A stretch of DNA of 64,000 bases, taken from NCBI RefSeq assembly GCF_034932185.1, contig NZ_JAYGHW010000094.1, positions 23,271 through 87,270 on the forward strand. Reading direction: 5' to 3'. The notes below the pieces were generated by a model. That model searched no databases, was not told the origin of the DNA, and saw only the letters and a program-made list of their open reading frames with translations. The position numbers were made by a program, and so were the translations under genes. How positions within the stretch are numbered: position 1 is the stretch's first letter; every line of letters begins with the position of its first letter. Below are positions 1 to 7,281 of the stretch, in pieces. The DNA comes from Spirulina sp034932185. GTDB lineage: Bacteria > Cyanobacteriota > Cyanobacteriia > Cyanobacteriales > Spirulinaceae.

Positions 1-905
1 ACACCGATGATTGGGATGGTGCCGCCCGTCGCTTGCCAGAGTAAACGAATCACCGCCGTAGAGCGCGATCGCACCGGCTCCCCACTCACTCCCCCCGCTT
101 CCGCCACCATGCCTGGGGTTTGTAGCCCATCGCGGCGAATCGTGGTGTTGGTGGCGATAATCCCCGCTAGGCCGTACTCCTGAGCGAGGGCCACCACCGT
201 TAAAATCTCCTCATTCGTTAAATCGGGGGCAATTTTCACCAAGAGCGGTTTTTGTTCAGGATTCGCCTCCTGGAGCGTGGCGAGGATGGGGGCCAGTTGG
301 TCGCGGGCTTGGAGCGATCGCAATCCTGGTGTATTGGGAGAACTGACATTGACGACAAAATAATCCCCCCAAGCCTTTAACCGTTCAAAGCTGCCCAGAT
401 AATCCGCCGCTGCTTCTGGTAAGGGGGTGATTTTCGATTTCCCCAAATTAATGCCGATGGGGATGTGGATCGGGGTTTGGCGTTGGGCTAACCGGGTTTG
501 GAGGCGATCGCTCCCCTCGTTATTGAACCCCATGCGATTGAGGACGGCGCGATCGCGCACCAACCGGAATAAACGGGGTTGAGGATTGCCCGGTTGAGCG
601 TGGTACGTCACCGTCCCCAACTCCGCAAACCCAAACCCCAACGATTCCCACAGCCCCGCCGCCACCCCATCCTTATCAAACCCCGCCGCCAACCCCACCG
701 GGTTCGGGAACTCCACCCCCCAAAGGGTTTGAGCAAGGCGAGGATCGCGCAACGTACAGAGGCGATCGATCTGAGCAATCAGGCCAGCGGGACGGGTGCG
801 ATCCAACCAAGCCATCAGGGCCAAACTTTGGTTATGGAGGTGTTCCGCATCCCCCAACACCCCAGAAAACAACAATGGTCGCAGGCCATGGCGATACCAA
901 TCCAT
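1..905 (-). CDS. pyrD: Dihydroorotate dehydrogenase (quinone), class 2, 3'-truncated by window edge
   Basis: PyrD oxidises dihydroorotate to orotate with FMN and passes electrons to quinone at the membrane (fourth step of pyrimidine synthesis). About 301 residues are visible from an ATG at 905. The reading frame shows GLAAGFDKDG, the MGFNN segment, NLGKSK, the catalytic-serine motif SSPNTPGLRSL typical of class 2 enzymes, and ends at GGTIPIIGV, just before the usual GGI phosphate-binding loop. The last 60 to 80 residues lie outside the window. The start follows the folD stop by two bases and has a GGGG-rich ribosome site inside the folD tail, so the two genes are probably co-transcribed (folD then pyrD). 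Family assignment is secure; the open end is due only to the window boundary. Confidence 0.93.
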   Translation of the reverse strand, partial: MDWYRHGLRPLLFSGVLGDAEHLHNQSLALMAWLDRTRPAGLIAQIDRLCTLRDPRLAQTLWGVEFPNPVGLAAGFDKDGVAAGLWESLGFGFAELGTVTYHAQPGNPQPRLFRLVRDRAVLNRMGFNNEGSDRLQTRLAQRQTPIHIPIGINLGKSKITPLPEAAADYLGSFERLKAWGDYFVVNVSSPNTPGLRSLQARDQLAPILATLQEANPEQKPLLVKIAPDLTNEEILTVVALAQEYGLAGIIATNTTIRRDGLQTPGMVAEAGGVSGEPVRSRSTAVIRLLWQATGGTIPIIG

Positions 906-907
906 CC

Positions 908-1777
908 CTAACCCCCCAACCGTTGCTGATAACTCAACACCGTATTTTCTAACAACATCGCCACAGTCATTGGGCCAATACCCCCTGGTACAGGGGTAAT
1001 CGCGCTGGCTAGGGGGGCAACCGATTCATAGTCCACATCCCCCACCAGGCGAGCTTTCCCCGTATCCAAATTCACTACCCGATTAATCCCCACATCCACC
1101 ACCACCGCCCCCGGCTTCACCATCTCAGCGGTAATCAAGCCCGGCTTACCCACCGCCGAAACGAGAATATCCGCCCCACGGGTTAAACGGGCCAGGTCTT
1201 GGGTTTTATGGTGGGCAATTTGTACTGTGGCATCGGCGGCCAATAACATCAGGGCCATAGGTTTCCCCACTAAAATGCTGCGGCCCATCACTAACGCATC
1301 TTTACCCATCAAGGGAATCTCATATTCCTTCAGCAATCGCATCACCCCCGCAGGCGTGCAACTGCGGAGGCCCTGTTCATCCCGCATCAATCGCCCCATA
1401 TTGAGGGGATGGAGGCCATCAGCATCTTTGTCGGGGTCAATTTCATGGAGGAGGGCGACGGCATTGAGGTGGGGGGGCAAGGGTAATTGAACGAGAATGC
1501 CATCAACGCGATCGTCGGCGTTGAGTTCATGGATCACTGCGATTAATTCGGCTTGGGAGGTCTGGGCGGGAAAATGGTGGCCAAAGGAGGCGATCCCCAC
1601 TTTGGTACAGGCCCGCTCCTTGTTGCGCACATAGGCAGCGCTGGCAGGATTATCCCCCACCATCAGCACCGCTAAACCAGGGGGCCGCCCCCATTGGGTC
1701 AGGCCTTCCGTAACTTGGGCAGTGAGTTGAGTTTGAATTTTTTCAGCAAGAGCTTTGCCATCTAGGGTCTGCGTCAT
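908..1777 (-). CDS. folD: Bifunctional methylene-THF dehydrogenase / methenyl-THF cyclohydrolase
   Basis: FolD interconverts 5,10-methylene-THF and 10-formyl-THF in the cytoplasm, supplying one-carbon units for purines and for formyl-methionine (fmt lies elsewhere in this window). The 289-residue protein has the usual family length. Visible motifs are YVRNK (residues 49-53, the catalytic Tyr and Lys), QLPLP (about 97-101), the DKDADG segment, GRSILVGKPMA for NADP binding, and PGGIGPMT near the C-terminus. The gene lies two bases upstream of pyrD on the same strand, which suggests a one-carbon/pyrimidine operon. The ATG at 1777 is kept because MTQTLDGKALA matches the usual FolD beginning. Confidence 0.96.
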   Translation of the reverse strand: MTQTLDGKALAEKIQTQLTAQVTEGLTQWGRPPGLAVLMVGDNPASAAYVRNKERACTKVGIASFGHHFPAQTSQAELIAVIHELNADDRVDGILVQLPLPPHLNAVALLHEIDPDKDADGLHPLNMGRLMRDEQGLRSCTPAGVMRLLKEYEIPLMGKDALVMGRSILVGKPMALMLLAADATVQIAHHKTQDLARLTRGADILVSAVGKPGLITAEMVKPGAVVVDVGINRVVNLDTGKARLVGDVDYESVAPLASAITPVPGGIGPMTVAMLLENTVLSYQQRLGG

Positions 1778-1822
1778 AGCATGATAAAGGTGGGGCTAAG
1801 TTCTGGATTGTACGAGAAACCG

Positions 1823-2176
1823 ATGGTAAACGGAAAACTTCTTATACTTGCTTTAGTTTTGGGGGGATTAACCGGCTGTGGGGTGATTGCCGATCGCCTC
1901 GGTATTGGTGGCCAAATTAGCCACATTGAAGCCCAAGACGCTGGCCAATCGGTGCGTTTAGAGGGGGAGGTGACGCAACAAGCGGCATTTCTAGAGGGGG
2001 GAGCCTATGCGGTGGCGGATCGTTCGGGTCAGATTTGGGTATTAACGCGGGGGGAATTGCCCGCTGTGGGCGATCGCCTCATGGTTCAGGGGGAAGTTGT
2101 CTATGAGGACATTGGTATTGAGGGCATGGGGGAGGTGTATATTCAGGAGCTAGATCGCCAAAAGATTGAGAAGTGA
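1823..2176 (+). CDS. Small predicted lipoprotein with an OB-fold-like domain
   Basis: The function is unknown. From ATG 1823 the product is 117 residues, starting with a hydrophobic signal and a lipobox LTGC (lipidated Cys about residue 19), so it is probably membrane-attached. The mature part reads as short beta strands (VRLEGEVTQQ, YAVADRSGQIWVLT, GDRLMVQGEVV), resembling small OB-fold proteins that follow lipoprotein signals in cyanobacteria. An upstream in-frame ATG at 1781 would add 14 residues before the signal; 1823 is preferred because the signal then begins at the N-terminus. It is divergent from folD with only about 45 bases between the starts, so the two promoters must be compact or overlap. 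Confidence 0.7.
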   Translation: MVNGKLLILALVLGGLTGCGVIADRLGIGGQISHIEAQDAGQSVRLEGEVTQQAAFLEGGAYAVADRSGQIWVLTRGELPAVGDRLMVQGEVVYEDIGIEGMGEVYIQELDRQKIEK

Positions 2177-2535
2177 GGAGTGAGATGCAATCTGGTTGTA
2201 GCGTTGATCAGTGTAGAGGCGTTGGCGTAAGCCTGCCGGAGGCACAAAAATGTTTCGCGCCTACGTCTCTATGCCCATCTCTTGGATAACCGGATTCTGC
2301 ATTAGCACAATTTTTGCCCCTACACATCCGCTAAATCTTTCGTTAGGATCGGGGTAACTCGGCCATTTTAAGCAAACCCGCGCAAAATTTCCCCGTATCC
2401 CGATCTATGGTGATTCGGCTTGCAAGGAAAAGAAGGGGTTAAATTTTTAAGCTTTAACCCTCCGGTTGTGAACTTGTTTAATTTTTCTACGTCAGAGAAA
2501 ATACCGAGTGTTTTTGTGATTCCTGTGGTTGTCCT
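2177..2535. other. Intergenic gap with family A repeat and an AT-rich hairpin
   Basis: Besides the family A repeat, the gap holds a fragment ending TTTTTGCCCCTACAC near 2310-2325 (half of a common GGGGC..GCCCC hairpin). It also has an inverted repeat GGGTTAAA / TTTAACCC at 2436-2460, about 75 bases before the next start, which could be a regulatory stem in the leader of the secreted-protein gene. No open reading frame in the gap looks coding. Confidence 0.5.
2213..2264 (-). repeat. Interspersed palindromic repeat, family A copy 1
   Basis: A roughly 50-bp unit whose core is GGCAGGCTTACGCCAACG (read on the minus strand here). Its ends are near-inverted GTAGGCGC / GCGCCTAC-type sequences. The same core recurs at 5204, 17499, 24347 and 26465. 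It lies in the 359-base gap between two plus-strand genes. Confidence 0.8.
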
Positions 2536-2868
2536 ATGAAATATCCCACTTTTTTGTTAATGCTCCTAGCGGGAGTGGCGATCGCCCTCATCCACCCCCA
2601 ACTGACGACCGCCCAAACCACCACGGAAGCGACAGCGGCTTCCTATCCTGCTAGTGAGCGAGAGAGTTTTGTCAATAGTTGTGCCAGCGGTAGAGGGGCT
2701 GAGGTGCGATCGGTCTGTGCCTGTACCTATCAAAAAATTACCCAACGTTACAATTACGAGCAATATCAAGAAATTTATCGTCAAGTGGACAATGGCCAGG
2801 ATCTCCCGGAAAGTATTCGGCTGATGATCCGCGATTGTCGTCAGGAAAATAGCAGCCTCTTAAATTAA
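2536..2868 (+). CDS. Small secreted protein with four cysteines, unknown function
   Basis: The 110-residue product starts with a clear signal peptide (hydrophobic residues about 6-20, likely cleavage after LTTA near residue 26), so it is exported to the periplasm or thylakoid lumen. The mature part has cysteines at 49, 61, 63 and 101, including a CAC pair, and a segment rich in Tyr and Gln (YNYEQYQEIYRQV) predicted helical. This resembles small helical secreted cyanobacterial proteins with paired cysteines that have no assigned role. It is separated by 48 bases from the downstream hli gene on the same strand, so joint transcription is possible. Confidence 0.65.
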   Translation: MKYPTFLLMLLAGVAIALIHPQLTTAQTTTEATAASYPASERESFVNSCASGRGAEVRSVCACTYQKITQRYNYEQYQEIYRQVDNGQDLPESIRLMIRDCRQENSSLLN

Positions 2869-2916
2869 CCGCCTTTTTGCCCTAGACTAGACTCGAATTG
2901 AACCAGCATCCCCACC

Positions 2917-3102
2917 ATGACCGCCGAACCCGAAGAAAATCCCATCACCCCCGAACCCGAAACCGAACCCCTGCCCACCTTTGGGTTTAATGCCTATGCC
3001 GAGCGCATCAATGGCCGCTTTGCGATGATTGGGTTTGCGATTTTAATGGTTTTAGAAATTGTTACCCATCAAGACCTATTCACCTGGCTAGGGCTGCGCT
3101 GA
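2917..3102 (+). CDS. hli: High-light-inducible protein (Hlip/SCP), one-helix chlorophyll-binding
   Basis: Hlips are single-helix thylakoid proteins of the light-harvesting-complex superfamily. They bind chlorophyll and carotenoid and protect photosystem II and chlorophyll synthase during stress. The 61-residue product has an acidic, Pro-rich N-terminal tail, then AYAERINGRFAMIGF, in which Glu29, Asn32 and Arg34 form the conserved chlorophyll-binding ExxNxR motif. One membrane helix follows, continuous with AILMVLEIVT. Length and motif fit the family well. Such genes are usually strongly induced by high light, but I do not recognise a defined light-response element upstream here. Confidence 0.9.
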   Translation: MTAEPEENPITPEPETEPLPTFGFNAYAERINGRFAMIGFAILMVLEIVTHQDLFTWLGLR

Positions 3103-3104
3103 AT

Positions 3105-3186
3105 CCCCTCACCCTGGTTGGGAGAGGGACTTTGAATCTGGCTCCCCTTCGCCCGCTTGGGGAGAAGAGGCTGGGGGATGAGGGCT
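3105..3186 (+). repeat. Interspersed CCCTCACCC..GGGAGAGGG repeat, copy 1
   Basis: The stretch contains CCCTCACCCTGGTTGGGAGA, then a second Pu/Py-rich segment GGGGAGAAGAGGCTGGGGGA ending in TGAGGG. Related sequence recurs inside the AT-rich island at 11961-12004. It lies between hli and the convergent flavoprotein gene and may also act as a bidirectional terminator. Confidence 0.55.
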
Positions 3187-4396
3187 AACCCGCCATCGCC
3201 CGACCCGCCAGCCAACCCGTCGTCCAGGCATTTTGAAAATTAAACCCCCCGGTTATGCCGTCAATATCGAGAACTTCCCCGGCAAAATAAAGGCCGGGAT
3301 GGATGCGGCTGGCCATGGTTTTAAAGTCGATTTCCTTTAAACTCACACCGCCACAGGTGACAAATTCTTCCTTAAAAATTCCTTTACCCGTAATGCTGTA
3401 TGCCCCTTGGGTGAGTTGAAGGGCGATCGCCCGTAAATCCCCCTTCGCCACCGTTGCCCAGGGTTGATCGGGGTCAGTGACGCTAGCGGTTAACAAACTC
3501 TGCCAGAGGCGTTTCGGCAGGGGAACGGGGCAGGCGGTGCTGAGTTTGCGCTTGGGGTGTTCCTGTTTGGTCTTGTTGAGGAGCGCGAGAACCGTTTCGA
3601 GATTTTCCCCCGGACACCAGTTGATCATCAGCGGCATTTGATAACCGGCATCGTGGAGGAGACGCGCCCCCCAAGCGGAAAGTTTGAGCACAGCAGGGCC
3701 ACTCAGGCCCCAATGGGTGATTAATAACGGGCCGGTTTGTTGTAATTTCGTTTTTCCCGTCCCCAGTTGGAGCATCGCCGTGGGAACGCTCACCCCCGCG
3801 AGTCCGGCAAGGCGGCGATCGCTCACCTTAAACGTAAATAGCGAAGGCACTGGGGGAATCAGGGTATGGCCCAAAGTTTCCACCCAACGATAACCGAGGG
3901 GACTGCTGCCGGTGGCGATCAAGACAGCATCCCCCCGCCAATCCCCCTCCTTTAACCCCAACCGCCAACCCGGTTCAATGTGGCGCACGGGGGTTTTATT
4001 GCGGATCACCACCCCCGCCCGTTGGGCCGCACGGATTAAACAATCCACAATCGTTGCAGAATCGTCAGTGGTGGGGAACATCCGGCCATCGGCTTCGGTT
4101 TTGAGGGGGATGTGGCGATCGCCAAACCAGCGGATCGTATCCTGGGGCTGAAACCGACTAAAGGCCCCCCGCAACGCCCGCCCCCCCCGGGGATAATGCT
4201 GCACCAATTGGGCAGGATCAAAACAGTGATGGGTGACATTACAGCGACCACCGCCGGAAATGCGCACCTTTGCCAAGGGTTCCGCCGCCGCCTCAAACAG
4301 CGTCACCCGCGCCTGGGGATTCGCCTCAGCAGCGGTAATTGCGCCAAAAAAACCCGCTGCCCCGCCGCCAATCACAGCAATTTCAACCGGGGCCAT
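3185..4396 (-). CDS. NAD(P)/FAD-dependent oxidoreductase, BaiN/HI0933 family
   Basis: This is a flavoprotein of the BaiN/RdsA (HI0933-like) family; its physiological substrate in cyanobacteria is not established. The 403-residue protein has an N-terminal dinucleotide-binding loop IGGGAAGFFGA (about residues 8-18), the family signature RISGGGRCNVT (about 46-56), and the C-terminal FAD-contact region GLYFAGEVLDIDGITGGFN. The usual length is about 400. The 14-base overlap with the start of this gene by the HAD hydrolase gene upstream on the same strand implies translational coupling. The next gene downstream is convergent. Confidence 0.88.
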   Translation of the reverse strand: MAPVEIAVIGGGAAGFFGAITAAEANPQARVTLFEAAAEPLAKVRISGGGRCNVTHHCFDPAQLVQHYPRGGRALRGAFSRFQPQDTIRWFGDRHIPLKTEADGRMFPTTDDSATIVDCLIRAAQRAGVVIRNKTPVRHIEPGWRLGLKEGDWRGDAVLIATGSSPLGYRWVETLGHTLIPPVPSLFTFKVSDRRLAGLAGVSVPTAMLQLGTGKTKLQQTGPLLITHWGLSGPAVLKLSAWGARLLHDAGYQMPLMINWCPGENLETVLALLNKTKQEHPKRKLSTACPVPLPKRLWQSLLTASVTDPDQPWATVAKGDLRAIALQLTQGAYSITGKGIFKEEFVTCGGVSLKEIDFKTMASRIHPGLYFAGEVLDIDGITGGFNFQNAWTTGWLAGRAMAG

Positions 4397-5144
4397 AGTT
4401 TTTGCCTAAAGTCTTAGCCCAAGCCAGATCAAAATAGGAGCCAAGGGCTTTCCCCTGCCGTACCGCTAGGGGCTGATCCGGCTCCCCCAAATGATTCACC
4501 ACCAAAACAGCAGCACGAAAATCATCGCCATGGGTGTAGTCGTTTTCGGTAATCACGGTTTTTAACCCGGCAGCAGTGGCGGCGGTTAATCCGGGGGCGG
4601 AATCTTCCAAGACTAAACAGGCTGTGGGGGGTAAATCTAAGGCCTGGAGGACGTAGCGATAAATATCCGGGGCGGGCTTTTTGCGGCGGACAATATCCCC
4701 AGCGGCGATCACTTCAAACCAGGCGGGATCGAGGTGATTTTCCAGGAGGGCGAGGGCATTGGGTAGGGCGCTGGTGGTGGCGATCGCCAGCCTCATCCCC
4801 AAGGCCCGTGCTTCGGTGATCAACCGCCTCACCCCTGGCCGTAATTGAATTTTACCTGTCGCCAACAATTTGCCATAATGCTCACTTTTATGGCGATGGA
4901 GGCGGGCGATAAAGGCCTCCGGGGGATCGGGGATGGGGGTATCGGCTTTCACGGTTTGCCAATAGTAGTGAATCCGCTCTTTACCGCCGCCAATGGCTAA
5001 TAAATCTCGGTATTCAGTAATTGACCATTCCCAATCGAGGCCCGCTTCCGCAAAGGCGGCATTAAAGGCGACGCGGTGGCCGTCGCGCTCGGTTTCCGCT
5101 AACGTGCCATCCACATCAAAAATCAATGCTTGAGGGAAGCTCAT
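4383..5144 (-). CDS. HAD-superfamily hydrolase, CbbY-like subfamily
   Basis: CbbY-like HAD phosphatases dephosphorylate sugar phosphates; the red-type CbbY enzymes act on the RuBisCO inhibitor xylulose bisphosphate, though the substrate here is unproven. In the 253-residue protein, motif I is FDVDGTLAETE (nucleophile Asp about residue 10), an IATTSA motif II Thr/Ser follows in the core, Lys lies in RRKKPAPDIY, and motif IV is VLEDSAPGL. The cap-domain region GLDWEWSITEYRDLLAIGGG resembles plant and cyanobacterial CbbY homologues. It overlaps the following flavoprotein gene by 14 bases. Confidence 0.87.
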   Translation of the reverse strand: MSFPQALIFDVDGTLAETERDGHRVAFNAAFAEAGLDWEWSITEYRDLLAIGGGKERIHYYWQTVKADTPIPDPPEAFIARLHRHKSEHYGKLLATGKIQLRPGVRRLITEARALGMRLAIATTSALPNALALLENHLDPAWFEVIAAGDIVRRKKPAPDIYRYVLQALDLPPTACLVLEDSAPGLTAATAAGLKTVITENDYTHGDDFRAAVLVVNHLGEPDQPLAVRQGKALGSYFDLAWAKTLGKNYGPG

Positions 5145-5203
5145 GGTTTTGGTGATTTGCCTGGGCCCGATGCTCTGGATTTTAGCACTTTCCCCTCAAT
5201 GCC

Positions 5204-5253
5204 TAGGGGCGAAAAATTTTTGTGCCTCCGGCAGGCTTACGCCAACGCCCCTA
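5204..5253 (+). repeat. Interspersed palindromic repeat, family A copy 2
   Basis: This is the best-preserved copy. It starts TAGGGGCG and ends with the exact reverse complement CGCCCCTA, with an AAAAATTTTT box and the GGCAGGCTTACGCCAACG core between. It lies between a gene start (5144) and a gene stop (5268) on the minus strand. Confidence 0.85.
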
Positions 5254-5267
5254 GATCTTCCCACTGC

Positions 5268-6473
5268 CTACTTCTCACGCTTTATCCACCACAGGGGATA
5301 CTTAGCCAAAAGGCGGAGAATCCGGAGGGGATAGTAAAGCCAATCAAGCCAAGGCGGGAGGGCAATCCAAGCGAGATCGCGCTCATTAATGGGGAGGAGG
5401 AGGGTGAGGAGCGATCGCCCCCGACTACCCCAACCCCGTTGCAGTTGGAGGGGGAATAAATCCTGCTCTACCACTGAAGGGGTGAGGCAAAGGCCGCTCT
5501 TAAGTTGTTGGCAGATTTGGCTACTGAGATGGGCCACGGTGCGATCGCCCTCCATTTCTGCCATTAACCAGGGGGGCAACTCGATGGTAAACAGGGTGCG
5601 GGCCATGGCCAACCCCATTAATAGAACTCGTTCCCCTTCGTACTCCTGACACCGTTGCCACAACTGCCCCCAAGCTAAATCGGGATATTGCTGCAAACAG
5701 GCCACCAGATCACAAACCCGCTGCAACTCCAACCAGCCATCTTTCGCCCCATTCAAACAGAGGATCAACAGCAGATCCTCCGGGGCGCATTGATAGAATG
5801 TAATCCCCTGATGGGTTTCCCCTTGCGCCCGTTCCCAAAGGTGCGCCACGGGAATCTGACAACCGAAATAGGCAGGCACAAGCCGCCAATGGAGATCAAT
5901 TTGTATCCCTGTAGCGGGGTTTTCCAGAAGCATTTCATAATGGGTAGCCCAGCGGCGGGCCTGTTGGGCGGGGGAGAGGCATTCTCGCTCTCGGTAGCCT
6001 TGGCGCTGCAATGCACCATAGACCGCCGGTAATTTTTCAGGATCGACGAGCAGATCTAGATCGCGCACCCGTCGTTGGGTGAGGTTGCCATAGACCGAGA
6101 GGGCAAACAGTACGCCTTTAATGGGAAGAATCGGTAATCCTTCCGCAGCCAAAGCCGGGAGCAACTGTTTCACCGTCAGTAATAGTTGGGCGTTGCGTTG
6201 CAGTTGTTGGTGAAAAAGGGTGGTTAATTGTTGTTGGATGGCGGGGGGAATTTTGGGCCAGTAATGTTGCTTGAGGCCATGGTAGGCCAAGGGTAGCACG
6301 CCATGCCATTGGGCTAATTCGATTAAAATATCCCAGGGAAAGCCACTCTTGATCTGGATGCTTGGCGTTGTCCACTGGCCATTTTTTTTTCCCCATGGTA
6401 TTTGGCAACAATCCCGCAAAAGGGCAAAGGCAAGGGAGCGATCGCCTAGGGATTGACGGGTTGGCTGTGCCAT
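5268..6473 (-). CDS. Uncharacterised nucleotidyltransferase-fold protein (PF14907-like)
   Basis: The protein resembles the large uncharacterised nucleotidyltransferase family often found near polysaccharide or peptide synthesis genes; its substrate is unknown. From ATG 6473 it has 401 residues. The central motif is LPILPIKGVLF followed by RRVRDLDLLV, giving the metal-binding DxD pair, and the C-terminal part ends in a hydrophobic, basic tail (RLLAKYPLWWIKREK). An in-frame upstream start at 6563 would run deep into the preceding gene and encodes an unlikely N-terminus, so 6473 is preferred. It still overlaps the end of the PPOX gene by 28 bases, suggesting coupled translation. Confidence 0.75.
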   Translation of the reverse strand: MAQPTRQSLGDRSLAFALLRDCCQIPWGKKNGQWTTPSIQIKSGFPWDILIELAQWHGVLPLAYHGLKQHYWPKIPPAIQQQLTTLFHQQLQRNAQLLLTVKQLLPALAAEGLPILPIKGVLFALSVYGNLTQRRVRDLDLLVDPEKLPAVYGALQRQGYRERECLSPAQQARRWATHYEMLLENPATGIQIDLHWRLVPAYFGCQIPVAHLWERAQGETHQGITFYQCAPEDLLLILCLNGAKDGWLELQRVCDLVACLQQYPDLAWGQLWQRCQEYEGERVLLMGLAMARTLFTIELPPWLMAEMEGDRTVAHLSSQICQQLKSGLCLTPSVVEQDLFPLQLQRGWGSRGRSLLTLLLPINERDLAWIALPPWLDWLYYPLRILRLLAKYPLWWIKREK

Positions 6474-7069
6474 GTTGCTGCGGTGTGCTCGTAAAGATAA
6501 CGAAGGTGGGGATCGCCCAATTCTAAATGATCCACCCGTTGGGGTTCGAGCAACAACAGACAAAAATTAGCCGGGGGGTTGGTGGGGTCGAGGGCGATGG
6601 GGGCGTGATGGTCTTCCACTGGGGTTTGTCCATCAGCGATCGCTTTCTCCTGGGCAGATTGCACCGATTCTAAGGGGTGTTTGGGAGCAGGCCAACCAAA
6701 TTGAGCGCGGGCCGGATCGGAAATATTTTGCCAAGTCACTTGGCGTTCACTGCGTAGTTTTGGATCTATCCCTTGGGCATCAATCAGGGTGATTTTGCCA
6801 AAAATTCGGAACTGTTCACGGGTTTTGACAAAATACCAACAAAGTTCGGCCCAGGGGTGATGCTGGAGTTGGGGGACTTTATCACTGCGGCGATCGCTAA
6901 TGATTTTAATCTGATCCGTATCGCCATAGAAGCCCCGAAAGACAACGGTGCGGTTAGCGGGATGCCCCTCTGGGGTGACAGTTGCCAGTTGGAGATAGCG
7001 GGAATCGGTAGTAGCACGGTTACGGTGCAAAGCACGGGCAAGGGGCGATCGCCACGGCGCAATAGACAT
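6446..7069 (-). CDS. FMN-dependent PPOX-type flavoprotein (Npun_F5749-like)
   Basis: This is a pyridoxamine-phosphate-oxidase-fold flavoprotein of a cyanobacterial subgroup; the reaction is not known. From ATG 7069 the protein has 207 residues. It shows RYLQLATVTPEGHPANRTVVF (first beta strands and FMN-phosphate region), IISDRRSDKVPQL, AELCWYFVKTREQFRIFG, and a C-terminal strand pair FCLLLLEPQRVDHLEL, all in family order. An earlier in-frame start at 7129 would add about 20 residues unlike the family. It precedes and overlaps the nucleotidyltransferase gene. Confidence 0.83.
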   Translation of the reverse strand: MSIAPWRSPLARALHRNRATTDSRYLQLATVTPEGHPANRTVVFRGFYGDTDQIKIISDRRSDKVPQLQHHPWAELCWYFVKTREQFRIFGKITLIDAQGIDPKLRSERQVTWQNISDPARAQFGWPAPKHPLESVQSAQEKAIADGQTPVEDHHAPIALDPTNPPANFCLLLLEPQRVDHLELGDPHLRYLYEHTAATWHSQPVNP

Positions 7070-7176
7070 AAGCCTTGAAAAAAATGGACAGTAAACACAC
7101 AGACTCCAACCTAACCGATTCTGGGGCAATCGTCATCCTCAAATCATCTTGGTTTTGAATCCGTATATTTACGGAG

Positions 7177-7254
7177 GGATCCCCCCCCTGCTTTTTAAGG
7201 GGGGGTTCAAGAGTACACCCCCTTTTTAAGGGGGTCGGCGTAGCCGGGGGGATC
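7177..7254. repeat. Interspersed palindromic repeat, family B copy 1
   Basis: A roughly 78-bp unit bounded by GATCCCCCC and GGGGGGATC, with two internal short palindromes built on TTTTTAAGGGGG. The arm GGGTCGGCGTAGCCGGGG is shared with copies at 31504 and 48719. It lies between the PPOX gene and proS. Confidence 0.85.
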
Positions 7255-7281
7255 GTCAGCCTCACAACGAAGCAAGAAACC